From TMED23 sp964566055 (GTDB taxonomy: Bacteria > Pseudomonadota > Alphaproteobacteria > Rhodospirillales > UBA2165), in the NCBI GenBank assembly GCA_964566055.1, contig CAZMHI010000012.1:1-64000 (forward strand): 64,000 nucleotides of DNA, written 5' to 3'. Positions 16,397 through 25,049 of the stretch are shown here, piece by piece. A model generated the notes under the pieces. The model searched no databases and had not been told where the DNA came from. It worked only from the letters and a program-made list of their open reading frames with translations. Positions within the stretch are counted from its first letter, which is position 1. Every line of letters begins with the position of its first letter. Position numbers and translations under genes: made by a program.

Positions 16397-17095
16397 TTAA
16401 GGTACGAGACGATAACCGTTTGGTTCCGTTACCAGCAGCTCCGCATTGGAAGGGTCCCGTTCTATCTTTTGGCGCAAGCGATAAACGTGGGTTTCCAAGG
16501 TATGAGTGGTCACGCCGGCATTATAGCCCCACACTTCGCCCAACAGAACGTCACGGCCAACCACGCGCTCACCGGCGAGATAAAGAAATTTAACAATGGC
16601 GGTTTCCTTATCGGTCAGGCGCACTTTTTTCTCGGTCTCGTTATCAAGCATCAGCTTCGCCGCGGGGCGGAAGCTATAGGGACCAATTTGAAAGACGGCA
16701 TATTCTGATTGTTCATGTTCTCGGACATGAGCCCGCAATCGCGCCATTAAAACGCCAATCCGGAACGGTTTGGTAACGTAATCATTGGCGCCGGCATCGA
16801 GCCCCAGGATTGTGTCGGCATCGGTATCAGCGCCCGTGAGCATAATAATCGGCGATTTGACCCCATTGCGGCGCATCACCCGGCAAACTTCACGGCCATC
16901 CATGTCCGGCAGACCCACATCCAGCAAAATCATGTCGTAATATTGGTTTTTGGTTGTTTCAATGGCTTCAGCACCGCTTTCAACGCCATCGGTGATAAAT
17001 TCTTCATGAATTTCCAATTGCTCCGCCAACATTTGGCGAAGATCTTCATCATCATCGACAACGAGAACTCTTCTTCCTGCGGTCATGCTATGCAT
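16397..17095 (-). CDS. OmpR/PhoB-type response regulator
   Basis: The 232-residue protein has a receiver domain (about 10-125) with acidic pocket DDDED, phospho-acceptor Asp in MILLDVGLPDMDG, Thr in MLTGAD and Lys in TKPF. A winged-helix DNA-binding domain follows (VRLTDKETAIVKFL, THTLETHVYRLRQKIE). The ATG at 17086 (MTAGRR) has a better-spaced AGGA than the ATG at 17095. No histidine kinase is adjacent. The downstream partner is the membrane cyclase, suggesting that gene is a target or co-acting output. Confidence 0.88.
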   Translation of the reverse strand: MHSMTAGRRVLVVDDDEDLRQMLAEQLEIHEEFITDGVESGAEAIETTKNQYYDMILLDVGLPDMDGREVCRVMRRNGVKSPIIMLTGADTDADTILGLDAGANDYVTKPFRIGVLMARLRAHVREHEQSEYAVFQIGPYSFRPAAKLMLDNETEKKVRLTDKETAIVKFLYLAGERVVGRDVLLGEVWGYNAGVTTHTLETHVYRLRQKIERDPSNAELLVTEPNGYRLVP

Positions 17096-17382
17096 CCTAT
17101 TGCGAGTGTTAAACCATCAATTTTCGGCCGTAATCTAGGATTTAATTAATTAACTTAGTCCCTCTTAACTCATCTGAAGACCATCATAGTAGGATGAGTA
17201 GCTAAGGTTCAACAATTCACTACTTTTGCTGGGTAAAAATTACCGGTAGGAAGGAGCAAATTAAAAGTCACCTAAAAAAGACATTGAAAACATTACATAT
17301 TATCTATGTATTCTTTGGCATCCATTTTGCAAATCCCTAATCAATAAAAATCGATCAAATAAAATTGAACGGGATACAAAAA

Positions 17383-18321
17383 ATGATAGCGCAAGCTGGC
17401 AGCGCAACGGTGGAAACGGCGTTATTGGCGCCGGAAAAGGCCCAATCAGCTAACTCTGTTGCCTTAAATAAAGATTCTACATCCGAAAAAAACGAAGAAT
17501 TTCAAGTGTTTGGCAATGATGGTCTGACATTTTGGGATTTTCTCGACATCATCAACCCTTTGCAACATATACCGATCATTTCGACACTGTATCGATCCAT
17601 TACCGGTGATGAAATTGATCCCGCGGCAAAAGTCGCCGGTGGTACGCTGTATGGCGGGCCGATTGGCGCGGTAGCCTCGCTGATTGACGTCGCCGTTGAC
17701 TTTGGAACGGGTAAAGATATTGGTGAGCACGCCCTGGCTATGGTTCAAGAACAGCCGGCTAATGCTGAGATCGCCTCAAATACGCCGGCCCAACTTTCGG
17801 CTGAAGCAGCGAATAATCCGTATTTGGCCAATTCTTACCTCGCCAACGCTGCAATACCTCAATTGCCAAAGAGTGCATCATCTTACGTAGCTTCTAACTT
17901 CGTGATGGCTCAAGAAACTGCCGATAAAACAGATGGCTCTGCGGGTATGTCCGCCATTCCGGTTGCCCAACAATCCTATGCGGAACAAATTGCCGCTTAT
18001 ACACCGAGCAAAGCCGCAAAGGCCTCAGCACCCGACCTTGGTCTGCTGTCGGATATCAACTCGCTCGAAAAATCTGGGATTATTCCTGAGCAATCTCGGG
18101 TGAACAAGCCTCTGAATTTGAAACCTCGCTACAGCACCCAGGCGACAAATGCCCGAATCCAACAAGCTGAGGCTGCCTATCAGAACGTGGCTGCTGCCAA
18201 CAATGACTGGCTGGTCAATTCCATGATGGATGGCATGAACCGGCTTGAAAAAATGGCACCAGAGCGGACACTCGAGGGCTTGGCTCCAGATAGCCAAAAA
18301 TCGGTTGCCGCTGTTCATTAA
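17383..18321 (+). CDS. Conserved-looking alphaproteobacterial protein of unknown function
   Basis: The 312-residue protein begins at ATG 17383 (a TTG 18 bp upstream is less likely). No signal peptide is visible. The recognisable core, about residues 40-110 of the protein, reads GLTFWDFLDIINPLQHIPII then STLYRSITGDEIDPAAKVAGG and a Gly-rich GGPIGAVASLID segment that could form an amphipathic or membrane-associating helix. The rest is Ala/Gln/Asn-rich, low in complexity and probably disordered. I believe similar cores occur in other Rhodospirillales-type genomes, but no function is known to me. It is monocistronic, between the response regulator (divergent) and an L,D-transpeptidase gene. Confidence 0.7.
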   Translation: MIAQAGSATVETALLAPEKAQSANSVALNKDSTSEKNEEFQVFGNDGLTFWDFLDIINPLQHIPIISTLYRSITGDEIDPAAKVAGGTLYGGPIGAVASLIDVAVDFGTGKDIGEHALAMVQEQPANAEIASNTPAQLSAEAANNPYLANSYLANAAIPQLPKSASSYVASNFVMAQETADKTDGSAGMSAIPVAQQSYAEQIAAYTPSKAAKASAPDLGLLSDINSLEKSGIIPEQSRVNKPLNLKPRYSTQATNARIQQAEAAYQNVAAANNDWLVNSMMDGMNRLEKMAPERTLEGLAPDSQKSVAAVH

Positions 18322-18345
18322 AAGATTACGCGATATACTTTCGTG

Positions 18346-18858
18346 ATGGATAGTGACAATACAATTCGCGTAACTCCGGCTGGAACATTGGTGTGGCAGG
18401 GCAAAAGCTATCGCTGTGCGCTTGGTAAAACGGGCGTATCGGTCGACAAACAGGAAGGTGACGGGGCAACGCCTGTGGGAATTTTCCCGTTGCGGGAAAT
18501 ACTTTACCGTCCTGACCGCCTGACGGCACCCGAAACCAATCTGCCGGTATCAGAATTGACTCCAAAAGATGGCTGGTGTGATGATCCGGAACATCCTGAC
18601 TATAATAAAAAAATTGTGCTTCCCCATACCGGGCGATGCGAGGAGCTGTGGCGGGAAGAGGAGATTTATGATGTGATTGTCGTCATCGGCTACAATGATG
18701 ATCCGCCCAGACCACATAACGGCAGCGCGATTTTTCTGCATATCGCCCGTGAAGCCTTTGAGCCAACCGAAGGCTGTGTGGCGTTAGAACGCGAGGATTT
18801 ATTGGCAGTTATTAGAGACGTAACGCCTAGTAGCCATATTGAAATATCAGCTGGCTAA
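18346..18858 (+). CDS. L,D-transpeptidase (YkuD family)
   Basis: The 170-residue protein shows GKTGVSVDKQEGDGATPVGI (strand pattern of YkuD folds) and a catalytic region FLHIAREAFEPTEGCVAL with the His and the nucleophile Cys in the (S/T)xGC motif. Enzymes of this fold form 3-3 peptidoglycan cross-links or attach proteins to stem peptides. No signal peptide is evident, which is usual for this short subgroup but leaves the route to the periplasm unclear. The start is ATG 18346, with a GTG one codon upstream. It faces the TIGR02466-type gene, 9 bp away. Confidence 0.85.
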   Translation: MDSDNTIRVTPAGTLVWQGKSYRCALGKTGVSVDKQEGDGATPVGIFPLREILYRPDRLTAPETNLPVSELTPKDGWCDDPEHPDYNKKIVLPHTGRCEELWREEEIYDVIVVIGYNDDPPRPHNGSAIFLHIAREAFEPTEGCVALEREDLLAVIRDVTPSSHIEISAG

Positions 18859-18867
18859 AGGCGGCAC

Positions 18868-19521
18868 TTAATCAAAGGTTTCAAAATTTTCAATCCGCAC
18901 GTTGTAGGCAATGGTAATGCGTTCGCTATTGCCCTGATACGGATTAACCATATGCCTGAGCCATGCAGGAAAACAATAAATCCGGCCGGCTTCAGGTGGA
19001 AAGGTAAGCCGCTGACCAAATGGATTTCCTGGTACTGGCACCATTTCAACGGCCATTCTCGGGTCAAAAAACTCAATCTGCCCGGCGTCATGAGGTCCGT
19101 CCGGTGATGCTTCTTCTGAACCGGTTTGGATGTAATACACACCCGACCAGGCGCATCCCGGATGAGTATGCATTTTATGGTAGCCGTTATTTCGCAAAAT
19201 ATTTGCCCAGGCGATAAAAGTTGTATCGGCGCCAAATTCTCCCTCTTTCAAGCCGGTCGATACCTTGGTCATTTCGGTGACAGCTTCGGTGATAAAGCCA
19301 ATAAGCCGCTTAACCTCGGGGTAATCCCAGCTGTGCACGTCATCTGCTGAATGCCAGCCACCGGTAACACTTTTGGCGTTTCCCGAATCGGCCCTCTCTT
19401 TTTCATGGATAATCTCAACCAAGCGCCGGTTCATACCATCCGTATCGTCAAATTTTTTACTAAATAGAGGTGTCGGCCAAGCGAGGCGCACTCCATTTTC
19501 CAATTCAATTTTTAATTTCAC
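18868..19521 (-). CDS. TIGR02466-type putative 2OG-Fe(II) oxygenase
   Basis: The 217-residue protein has GWHSADDVHSWDYPEVKRL, WANILRNNGYHKMHTHPG (an HxH metal-like motif), WSGVYYIQTG, GQIEFFDPR and a distal WLRHMVNPY histidine. These are features of the double-stranded beta-helix family collected as TIGR02466/PF13759, thought to be Fe(II)/2-oxoglutarate oxygenases with unknown substrates. HxH...H is compatible with iron binding, the acidic ligand being less clear. It lies 83 bp downstream of the YggS gene on the same strand. Confidence 0.8.
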   Translation of the reverse strand: MKLKIELENGVRLAWPTPLFSKKFDDTDGMNRRLVEIIHEKERADSGNAKSVTGGWHSADDVHSWDYPEVKRLIGFITEAVTEMTKVSTGLKEGEFGADTTFIAWANILRNNGYHKMHTHPGCAWSGVYYIQTGSEEASPDGPHDAGQIEFFDPRMAVEMVPVPGNPFGQRLTFPPEAGRIYCFPAWLRHMVNPYQGNSERITIAYNVRIENFETFD

Positions 19522-19604
19522 TGGTAATTCCCAAGAAAGTTAAGCTCAGCTGCGATGTTAACCCAATTGGTCCATCAATAAAATTAGAAATCGGGCAGCT
19601 GGCA

Positions 19605-20303
19605 TTAAGCCATTTGCTTTTGCCAGTAGTCGGAACGCGGGCCGAAAATCGCCGTGCCAATTCGAACATAGGTAGCGCCAAATTGAATGGCAGTTTCAAA
19701 GTCAGCACTCATCCCCATGCTGAGTTCGGCGAGACTATTGCGTTCGGCAATTTCGCGCAGCAAGGCAAAGTGCAGAGCCGGCTCTTCTTCAATTGGCGGA
19801 ATACACATCAGGCCGATGACCGGTAGGTTTAATTCCGTCTTGCAGCGGTCAATAAAAGCGTCGGCATCGCGTGGAGCTACACCGGCTTTTTGCTCTTCTT
19901 CGCCGGTATTTATCTGAATAAAGCAATCAGGCCGCCGGCCAATTTCAACCATATGTCGAGCCAGTGCGTTTGCCAATTTGGCCCGGTCCAGTGTCTCAAT
20001 GACATCAAACAATCGAACTGCTGCTGCGGCTTTGTTGCGTTGCAGTGGACCAATCAAATGCAGGCGGGCTTCTGGGTTATTTTCCTTTAGTTCCGGCCAT
20101 TTGGCTTCCGCTTCCTGAACCCGGTTTTCACCAAACACTTTTTGGCCGGCAGCTAAAGCGGCCTGAATTGAGTCCGGTCCATGGGTTTTGGAAACAGCAA
20201 CCAGATTGACCGCATCCTCTTTGCGTCCCGAATCTGCCGCCACCGCCTCAATAGAAGCTTTGACGGATGACAGATTATTTGCGATGTCCTCAGATGAATT
20301 CAT
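19605..20303 (-). CDS. YggS/PLPBP-family pyridoxal-phosphate homeostasis protein
   Basis: The 232-residue single-domain TIM barrel has LVAVSKTHG (PLP Lys), FGENRVQEAEAKW, LHLIGPLQRNKAA, FIQINTGEEEQKAGV and LSMGMSADFETAIQFGATYV, followed by RIGTAIFG that holds the phosphate. YggS binds PLP without catalysis and keeps free vitamin B6 and some amino-acid pools balanced. It is divergent from the ThiE-like gene with a 46-bp gap, so the two may share a promoter region. Confidence 0.93.
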   Translation of the reverse strand: MNSSEDIANNLSSVKASIEAVAADSGRKEDAVNLVAVSKTHGPDSIQAALAAGQKVFGENRVQEAEAKWPELKENNPEARLHLIGPLQRNKAAAAVRLFDVIETLDRAKLANALARHMVEIGRRPDCFIQINTGEEEQKAGVAPRDADAFIDRCKTELNLPVIGLMCIPPIEEEPALHFALLREIAERNSLAELSMGMSADFETAIQFGATYVRIGTAIFGPRSDYWQKQMA

Positions 20304-20349
20304 TTAAGTTATTAATCCTGAATAAATCAATTTGCTACAGAGATTTATT

Positions 20350-21000
20350 ATGAGCAATAATTCGCCCAAGCAAACATTATCAAATATTGCGCGACGGCTC
20401 AATTTAAGCGCCAAGATTGAAGCGCCCGGAATTTATCTGCCTTCTCTTATATATGTCACCGATGACCAGAGAGTGCCAGACCCCTTACCCGACATTGCCA
20501 CTTTACCATCAGGCAGTGGTGTACTTTTTCGTCACTACGAGGCAGAAAACCGAACATCCCTTGCTCAGACGGTAAAGGATTTATGTGGCCGAAATAAATT
20601 GAGTTTTATCCTGGCCGGCGATTCTCGCCTGGCTCGAGATCTTAATGCCGACGGACTGCACCTGCCAGAATATCAGGCCCTTAATCCATCAATTGGCGTC
20701 CACCTTTGGCAGCAGCAACCGGGTAAATATCTTACCGCTGCGGCCCATTCGCTGCGAGCATTGCAAGCTTGTAGTAAAATTGGCGTTGATGCTGCTTTGG
20801 TTTCGCCGGTATTTCCCACCGCCAGCCATCTGGCGCAACCTGCTTTGGGAAATCTCCGCTTCACCAAATTGTGCCGTCAATCGACGCTGCCGATATATGC
20901 TCTGGGCGGCATTAAGGCGTCGAATGCAGCAAGATTATTGAAAAGCAATACTATTGGGATTGCAGCAATCAGCGGTATTTCCGATAATAGAAATACCTAA
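20350..21000 (+). CDS. Thiamine phosphate synthase-like (ThiE/TenI) protein
   Basis: The 216-residue TIM-barrel protein (from ATG 20350) has LIYVTDDQR, a degenerate GSGVLFRHYE, FILAGDSRLARDLNADGLHL, ALVSPVFPTASH and YALGGIKASNAARL. These follow the ThiE order, but the diphosphate and pyrimidine sites are less well preserved than in true ThiE. A TenI-like or divergent ThiE role is possible. No TPP riboswitch is visible in the 46-bp gap before it, and no other thi gene is near. It precedes the TPR-methyltransferase gene by 20 bp. Confidence 0.75.
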   Translation: MSNNSPKQTLSNIARRLNLSAKIEAPGIYLPSLIYVTDDQRVPDPLPDIATLPSGSGVLFRHYEAENRTSLAQTVKDLCGRNKLSFILAGDSRLARDLNADGLHLPEYQALNPSIGVHLWQQQPGKYLTAAAHSLRALQACSKIGVDAALVSPVFPTASHLAQPALGNLRFTKLCRQSTLPIYALGGIKASNAARLLKSNTIGIAAISGISDNRNT

Positions 21001-21020
21001 ATCAATTTAGTGGAATTGCT

Positions 21021-22712
21021 ATGAACCGCAAAGAAAGACGGCGCCAGGAAAAAGCTGCTCAAAAACAAGCTAAAAAAGCCAAGCTTGCTGTTGGCGCCAC
21101 AACACAATCCGCAAATGCGCCAGGATTGGCAGCCGGTCCCAGCGGCGGTGTCAGCAATTTGCTATTTAACCATGCAATGAACACAAAGGCAGCCCACCAG
21201 GAACAGGAACTTGATTGGGAACTCCAGCAAATCTCCAATAAATTGAACGCAGGGTTCACGGGCGAGGCCCTGCAAGACTGCCAAAATTTGAATTTAAAAC
21301 ACCCAAATCATCCGGAAATACATCAAATGTCCGGTATCGCTTATTTTATGAACCAGGAGTGGGATCGGGCCATCGAATGTTTCGAGATCGTGCTTACCCA
21401 AGATCCTGACAATATCGCGGCCTTAAATTATCTTGGTGATTTGGCGATCGAGAAGAATGATTTGGCGGGTGCCGAAAACTATTTCCTAACCGCGGTCGAA
21501 AAAAGCCCCGACGATCTCGGCAGCCTTCAGCGCCTGGCCTACATTTATCATCGTCTGGAAAACGCCGCCAAAGCTGCTGAAATCTATCCTAAGATTATTT
21601 CTCTTGATCCAAACTCTGCTGAAAATTATTTAAACTATGGCTATGCGTTGTTTAAAAATGAGCACTTGCAGGAAGCGGTAGAAGAATATCGCCAGGCGAT
21701 TAAGTTAAGTCCTGAGCTCGGCCTGGCCTATATCAATCTTGGAACCGCTCTGTCCGCATTGGATGAGGATGAGGAGGCGATCGAGGCGTTTCGCCAAGGG
21801 TTGAAATTTCTGCCTGACCACGCTGAAGGTGCAATTGGATTGGCGCGCTGTTTGCGTGCCCAAGATGAGTACGAAGAGGCCGCAAATTATTTTAGACATG
21901 GCCTAAAATTGGCGCCCGAGCGAACAGCAATATTTTGGGAGTTGGGCTACAGCCTGGAGCTTTCCGGTGATAAAACCGGTGGACAAGAAGCTTACGAAAC
22001 ATGCCTGGAACACAATCCTGATCATAGTGTCGCCCGTCATTTATTAGATTCACTTTTGGGAAATACTACCGAGGCAGCGCCACAGGGATATATTGAGGAA
22101 TTGTTCGATGATTATGCCGATAGTTTTGATGACAGTCTGGTCAAGGAATTGAATTATGTCGTGCCGAAATTGATTAGGACGCAGCTCGACAAAATAGAAC
22201 GCGACCAGCCGATACAATCCGTTCTGGATTTAGGTGGCGGCACAGGTCTTGTTGCCGCAGAAATTAAAGAACTTATTGAGCCGACTACAGGCATTATTCA
22301 CGGCGTTGATCTATCCTCCGGCATGCTTGAAATCGCTGATCAAAACCACCGCTATAATAAATCATTTGTCGCCGATATCTCGGCTTTCCTCGACGATGAA
22401 GAAACTGGATTGGCATACTACGAACTTATCATCGCCGGTGATGTCTTTGTTTATATCGGCAATTTGGAACAGGTTTTTTCTGGGGTTTATTCCCGGCTGG
22501 AAAAGGGAGGGTGGTTTATTTTTACTGTCGAACAGTTATCTGATGGTGAATTTGGTCTCCAGCCAACGGGCCGCTATGCCCATAGTGAAAATTATGTGCG
22601 GATATTAGCTGATAAATTCGATTTCGATATCAACAAAATTCAGGAAATCATCCCGCGCCAAGATGGTGATCAAACCATCAATGGCTATCTCGTTTCCCTG
22701 CAAAAGAAATAG
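21021..22712 (+). CDS. TPR-repeat protein with C-terminal SAM-dependent methyltransferase
   Basis: The 563-residue fusion has a Lys/Arg/Gln-rich N-terminus (MNRKERRRQEKAAQKQAKKA). At least seven TPR units follow (about 75-350, e.g. GIAYFMNQEWDRAIECFEIV, AALNYLGDLAIEKNDLAGAE). The methyltransferase begins near residue 370 with FDDYADSFDDSLVKELNYVV and the SAM motif VLDLGGGTG at about 401, then GVDLSSGML. Similar TPR-methyltransferases exist in alphaproteobacteria. The substrate is unknown; protein or glycan partners recruited by the TPRs are inference. Confidence 0.85.
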   Translation: MNRKERRRQEKAAQKQAKKAKLAVGATTQSANAPGLAAGPSGGVSNLLFNHAMNTKAAHQEQELDWELQQISNKLNAGFTGEALQDCQNLNLKHPNHPEIHQMSGIAYFMNQEWDRAIECFEIVLTQDPDNIAALNYLGDLAIEKNDLAGAENYFLTAVEKSPDDLGSLQRLAYIYHRLENAAKAAEIYPKIISLDPNSAENYLNYGYALFKNEHLQEAVEEYRQAIKLSPELGLAYINLGTALSALDEDEEAIEAFRQGLKFLPDHAEGAIGLARCLRAQDEYEEAANYFRHGLKLAPERTAIFWELGYSLELSGDKTGGQEAYETCLEHNPDHSVARHLLDSLLGNTTEAAPQGYIEELFDDYADSFDDSLVKELNYVVPKLIRTQLDKIERDQPIQSVLDLGGGTGLVAAEIKELIEPTTGIIHGVDLSSGMLEIADQNHRYNKSFVADISAFLDDEETGLAYYELIIAGDVFVYIGNLEQVFSGVYSRLEKGGWFIFTVEQLSDGEFGLQPTGRYAHSENYVRILADKFDFDINKIQEIIPRQDGDQTINGYLVSLQKK

Positions 22713-22742
22713 TTAAAATCGGCAAGGGTGTTCACCCAGATA

Positions 22743-22771
22743 GAAAAAGGGGAGCGGTAAACCGCTCCCCT
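22743..22771 (-). terminator. Intrinsic terminator of the porin gene
   Basis: Read on the minus strand, an 11-bp perfect stem AGGGGAGCGGT/ACCGCTCCCCT with a 2-base apex is followed by TTTTTC. It sits 28 bp after the porin stop. On the plus strand it has no T-run, so it mainly serves the porin, though the hairpin may also protect the 3' end of the convergent TPR-methyltransferase transcript. Confidence 0.9.
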
Positions 22772-22798
22772 AAATTCTGATTAAAATATCTCTCTAAA

Positions 22799-23929
22799 TT
22801 AGAAGGATACTTTGATACCACCAATAACGGCCCAGCCATCATTGTTGTTACCATGTGTGGTTGCTTCGTCGTCCCAATCAACGTGGACAAGCGTACCAAC
22901 AAAATCAACACCGGTGCCGAGCTGGAAGCTGCCGCCGATACCGAATTTGGTACCTTCGTCATCACCAGCAGTTGCTGCGACCATTGGTTTAACTTCGTTA
23001 ACCCATGAAGCGCCAACTTTCATACCGCCAGCAGCATATTGGATACCAGCAGCATAGGATTTGGATTCATTGGTCGGATCACCAGAAATTGAAGTTACAG
23101 AGTCGAGATCTTCAACATTTCTGTAACCACCGCCGAGAGTGATGGCACCAAAGCCTAAGCTAGCGCCGAGACGCCAGGCTTTAAGTGAAGCAGCCGCAGT
23201 ACCATGAGTTTCCCAGTAACCAACGTCGACACCAAGCTTGGTGCTGCCCATGTTGGTTTTATATTGCACGGTAACATCATAGGTTTGGGTTTCTGTACCG
23301 GTATTACCACCAACAGCTGGCACAACGTCAGTTGTGGTGTTTGATGGTGTATAAGAACCACCAATGCGGAAGCCGCTGAATACTGGCGAAATATAAACAA
23401 TTCTCATTGAATCACCGCCACCGATGTGGGATGCCGTGCCAACAGAGCTGACAGCCGCCGGACGGACAACAAAGTTGTTGGAACCCGGCGTTTCAAGATT
23501 AATCGCGCCAGGCATTGGTGCCGAATGTTTCAACACAAAACTAGCAGCTTTAGTTGTACCAATACGGATATCACCAAAACCACCGGTCAATTTAAGATAA
23601 GATTCATCAATATCTGTGCCATTAGCTTGATCTGTTTCAAGCTGAATAATAACATCAGCGCGAACGCCACTGTCCAGCTTAGTGTTGCCTCTGAAATAAA
23701 CTTCAGAATCATTGACAATGTTGAACGCATCGTAATGCGTACGGCTGGTGCCGCTAGATGTTGATTCAAACTGGCCATCATTTTGAGAAAAAGAGATCAT
23801 AGATTTGAAAAAGCCGCCATTAGCGATCGACATTTTCTTAGCTTTCTCAGCGGCAACAGCGTCAGTGGCACCAAAGGCCAAAACGCCAGCAGCTGCGAGA
23901 GCTGTTGTCATATAAAGAGATTTCTTCAT
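22799..23929 (-). CDS. General porin (Gram-negative, Porin_4 type)
   Basis: The 376-residue outer-membrane protein has a clear signal peptide (MKKSLYMTTALAAAGVLAFG then ATDAVA). Alternating strands follow, typical of a 16-stranded barrel: VYFRGNTKLDSGVRADVIIQ, YLKLTGGFGDIRIGT, VQYKTNMGSTKLGVDVGYW. It ends in the aromatic F (IGGIKVSF) needed for BAM recognition. It should form trimeric diffusion pores. A strong ribosome site (AGGAGGAGTAAC) precedes the ATG. It is a single-gene unit with its own terminator, consistent with high expression. Confidence 0.9.
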   Translation of the reverse strand: MKKSLYMTTALAAAGVLAFGATDAVAAEKAKKMSIANGGFFKSMISFSQNDGQFESTSSGTSRTHYDAFNIVNDSEVYFRGNTKLDSGVRADVIIQLETDQANGTDIDESYLKLTGGFGDIRIGTTKAASFVLKHSAPMPGAINLETPGSNNFVVRPAAVSSVGTASHIGGGDSMRIVYISPVFSGFRIGGSYTPSNTTTDVVPAVGGNTGTETQTYDVTVQYKTNMGSTKLGVDVGYWETHGTAAASLKAWRLGASLGFGAITLGGGYRNVEDLDSVTSISGDPTNESKSYAAGIQYAAGGMKVGASWVNEVKPMVAATAGDDEGTKFGIGGSFQLGTGVDFVGTLVHVDWDDEATTHGNNNDGWAVIGGIKVSF

Positions 23930-24378
23930 GTTACTCCTCCTAAATATCCCTCACCCCTGGACAGACAATTGCCCAAATAAAAAGGTTGAAGAATTTCAAT
24001 CGCCCACATAGAGCCATGGGTTCGGTTTTGGGTCAAGGAAAGAAGGCTAAAATTAGACGGTTTTTCGATGATAGTGATATTTATACAACATTGTTAAACG
24101 GCGGTATTATATAGGTTTTTTTTCAAATCTTCCTAATGTGTTATTATTATCACATCTAATTGGGGATTAACGCTTGGCGTCAGATGTAAACTTAACTCCC
24201 TGATAACAAAGCATAAAATTAGCGTCTTTTTTTTCAATAAATATATCTAGTTATAAAATTCTCAGGAGATTGAAATTACTGGGTTTTTTTGCTCAATTAG
24301 AGTATAACACGCCATTCTGCCATTCTTAATCGGCTAAAAAGGCCCCAATTAACGCTTATAAGCGGAAGAAAAGAGCGT
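23930..24378. other. AT-rich divergent region between porin and DUF3576 gene
   Basis: No gene is seen in these 449 bases. The porin promoter should lie here on the minus strand; a TTGACC (24031-24036, minus strand) is a possible -35, but no good -10 is obvious. The stretch 24055-24300 is very AT-rich with homopolymer T runs. AATTAACGCTT or close variants occur at about 24165 and 24347. I see no clear operator. Confidence 0.6.
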
Positions 24379-24933
24379 ATGATCAATAGGTTACAGTTAT
24401 TTAACAAATTTTTGAACCACCACATTCGGATTGTTCTCGTCTTATCCTTGTTTTTCCTGCTTTCAGCTTGTGAAGGCGGGGCCGTGCCAGATTTACAGAC
24501 CGTTGATGACGATGTCGTCGATATGAGTAAACGCGAAACAATTTTCGGTGAAAGTGGCGGTTTATCTTTAGGTGGTCCCTCAAATTCCGGTTCTGGCGCT
24601 GGAGGGCCTGGCATCGGCGTAAATGCATTTTTGTGGCGGGCAACTTTGGATACGATGTCAGTTTGGCCGATTGCCTCTGCCGATCCCTTTGGCGGCGTGG
24701 TGATAACCGATTGGTATGCGCCGCCCGCGACACCAAATGAGCGCTTTAAAATGAATATATATATTCTGGATCGCGCCTTGCGCGCTGATGGAGTTCGTGT
24801 CTCGGTGTTCAGGCAGATTAAAAACACTGCCGGAGGCTGGCAGGATTCTAGCGTTCAGCCAACTACCGCAACCAAACTTGAAAATGCCATCCTGATGCGC
24901 GCCCGGCAATTCCGCAGTCGCACCACTCAATAA
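24379..24933 (+). CDS. DUF3576 lipoprotein
   Basis: The 184-residue protein has a lipoprotein signal (IVLVLSLFFLLSACEGGAV, lipobox LSAC). A Gly-rich linker follows, then the DUF3576 core: GIGVNAFLWRATLDTMSVWP, ADPFGGVVITDWYAPP, NIYILDRALRADGVRVSVFR and ATKLENAILMRARQFR. The domain is largely confined to alphaproteobacteria and commonly precedes leuS and lptE, as here. Its role is unknown, though the setting with LptE suggests an outer-membrane biogenesis link. It is 116 bp upstream of leuS. Confidence 0.88.
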   Translation: MINRLQLFNKFLNHHIRIVLVLSLFFLLSACEGGAVPDLQTVDDDVVDMSKRETIFGESGGLSLGGPSNSGSGAGGPGIGVNAFLWRATLDTMSVWPIASADPFGGVVITDWYAPPATPNERFKMNIYILDRALRADGVRVSVFRQIKNTAGGWQDSSVQPTTATKLENAILMRARQFRSRTTQ

Positions 24934-25049
24934 CATCATTGGAATTTAACAAATTTCTGAGCTTGCTAAATTGCGTCGCAACTGTGTATGAAGCGGCGTA
25001 ATTTAATTCTGTACTAAATTTTCAAATTCTGAGGAGACGGTAAGCTCGA

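Noticed and set aside
17096..17382. CtrA box in the gap upstream of the response regulator
   Set aside because: TTAA motifs are present but none has the required 7-bp spacing.
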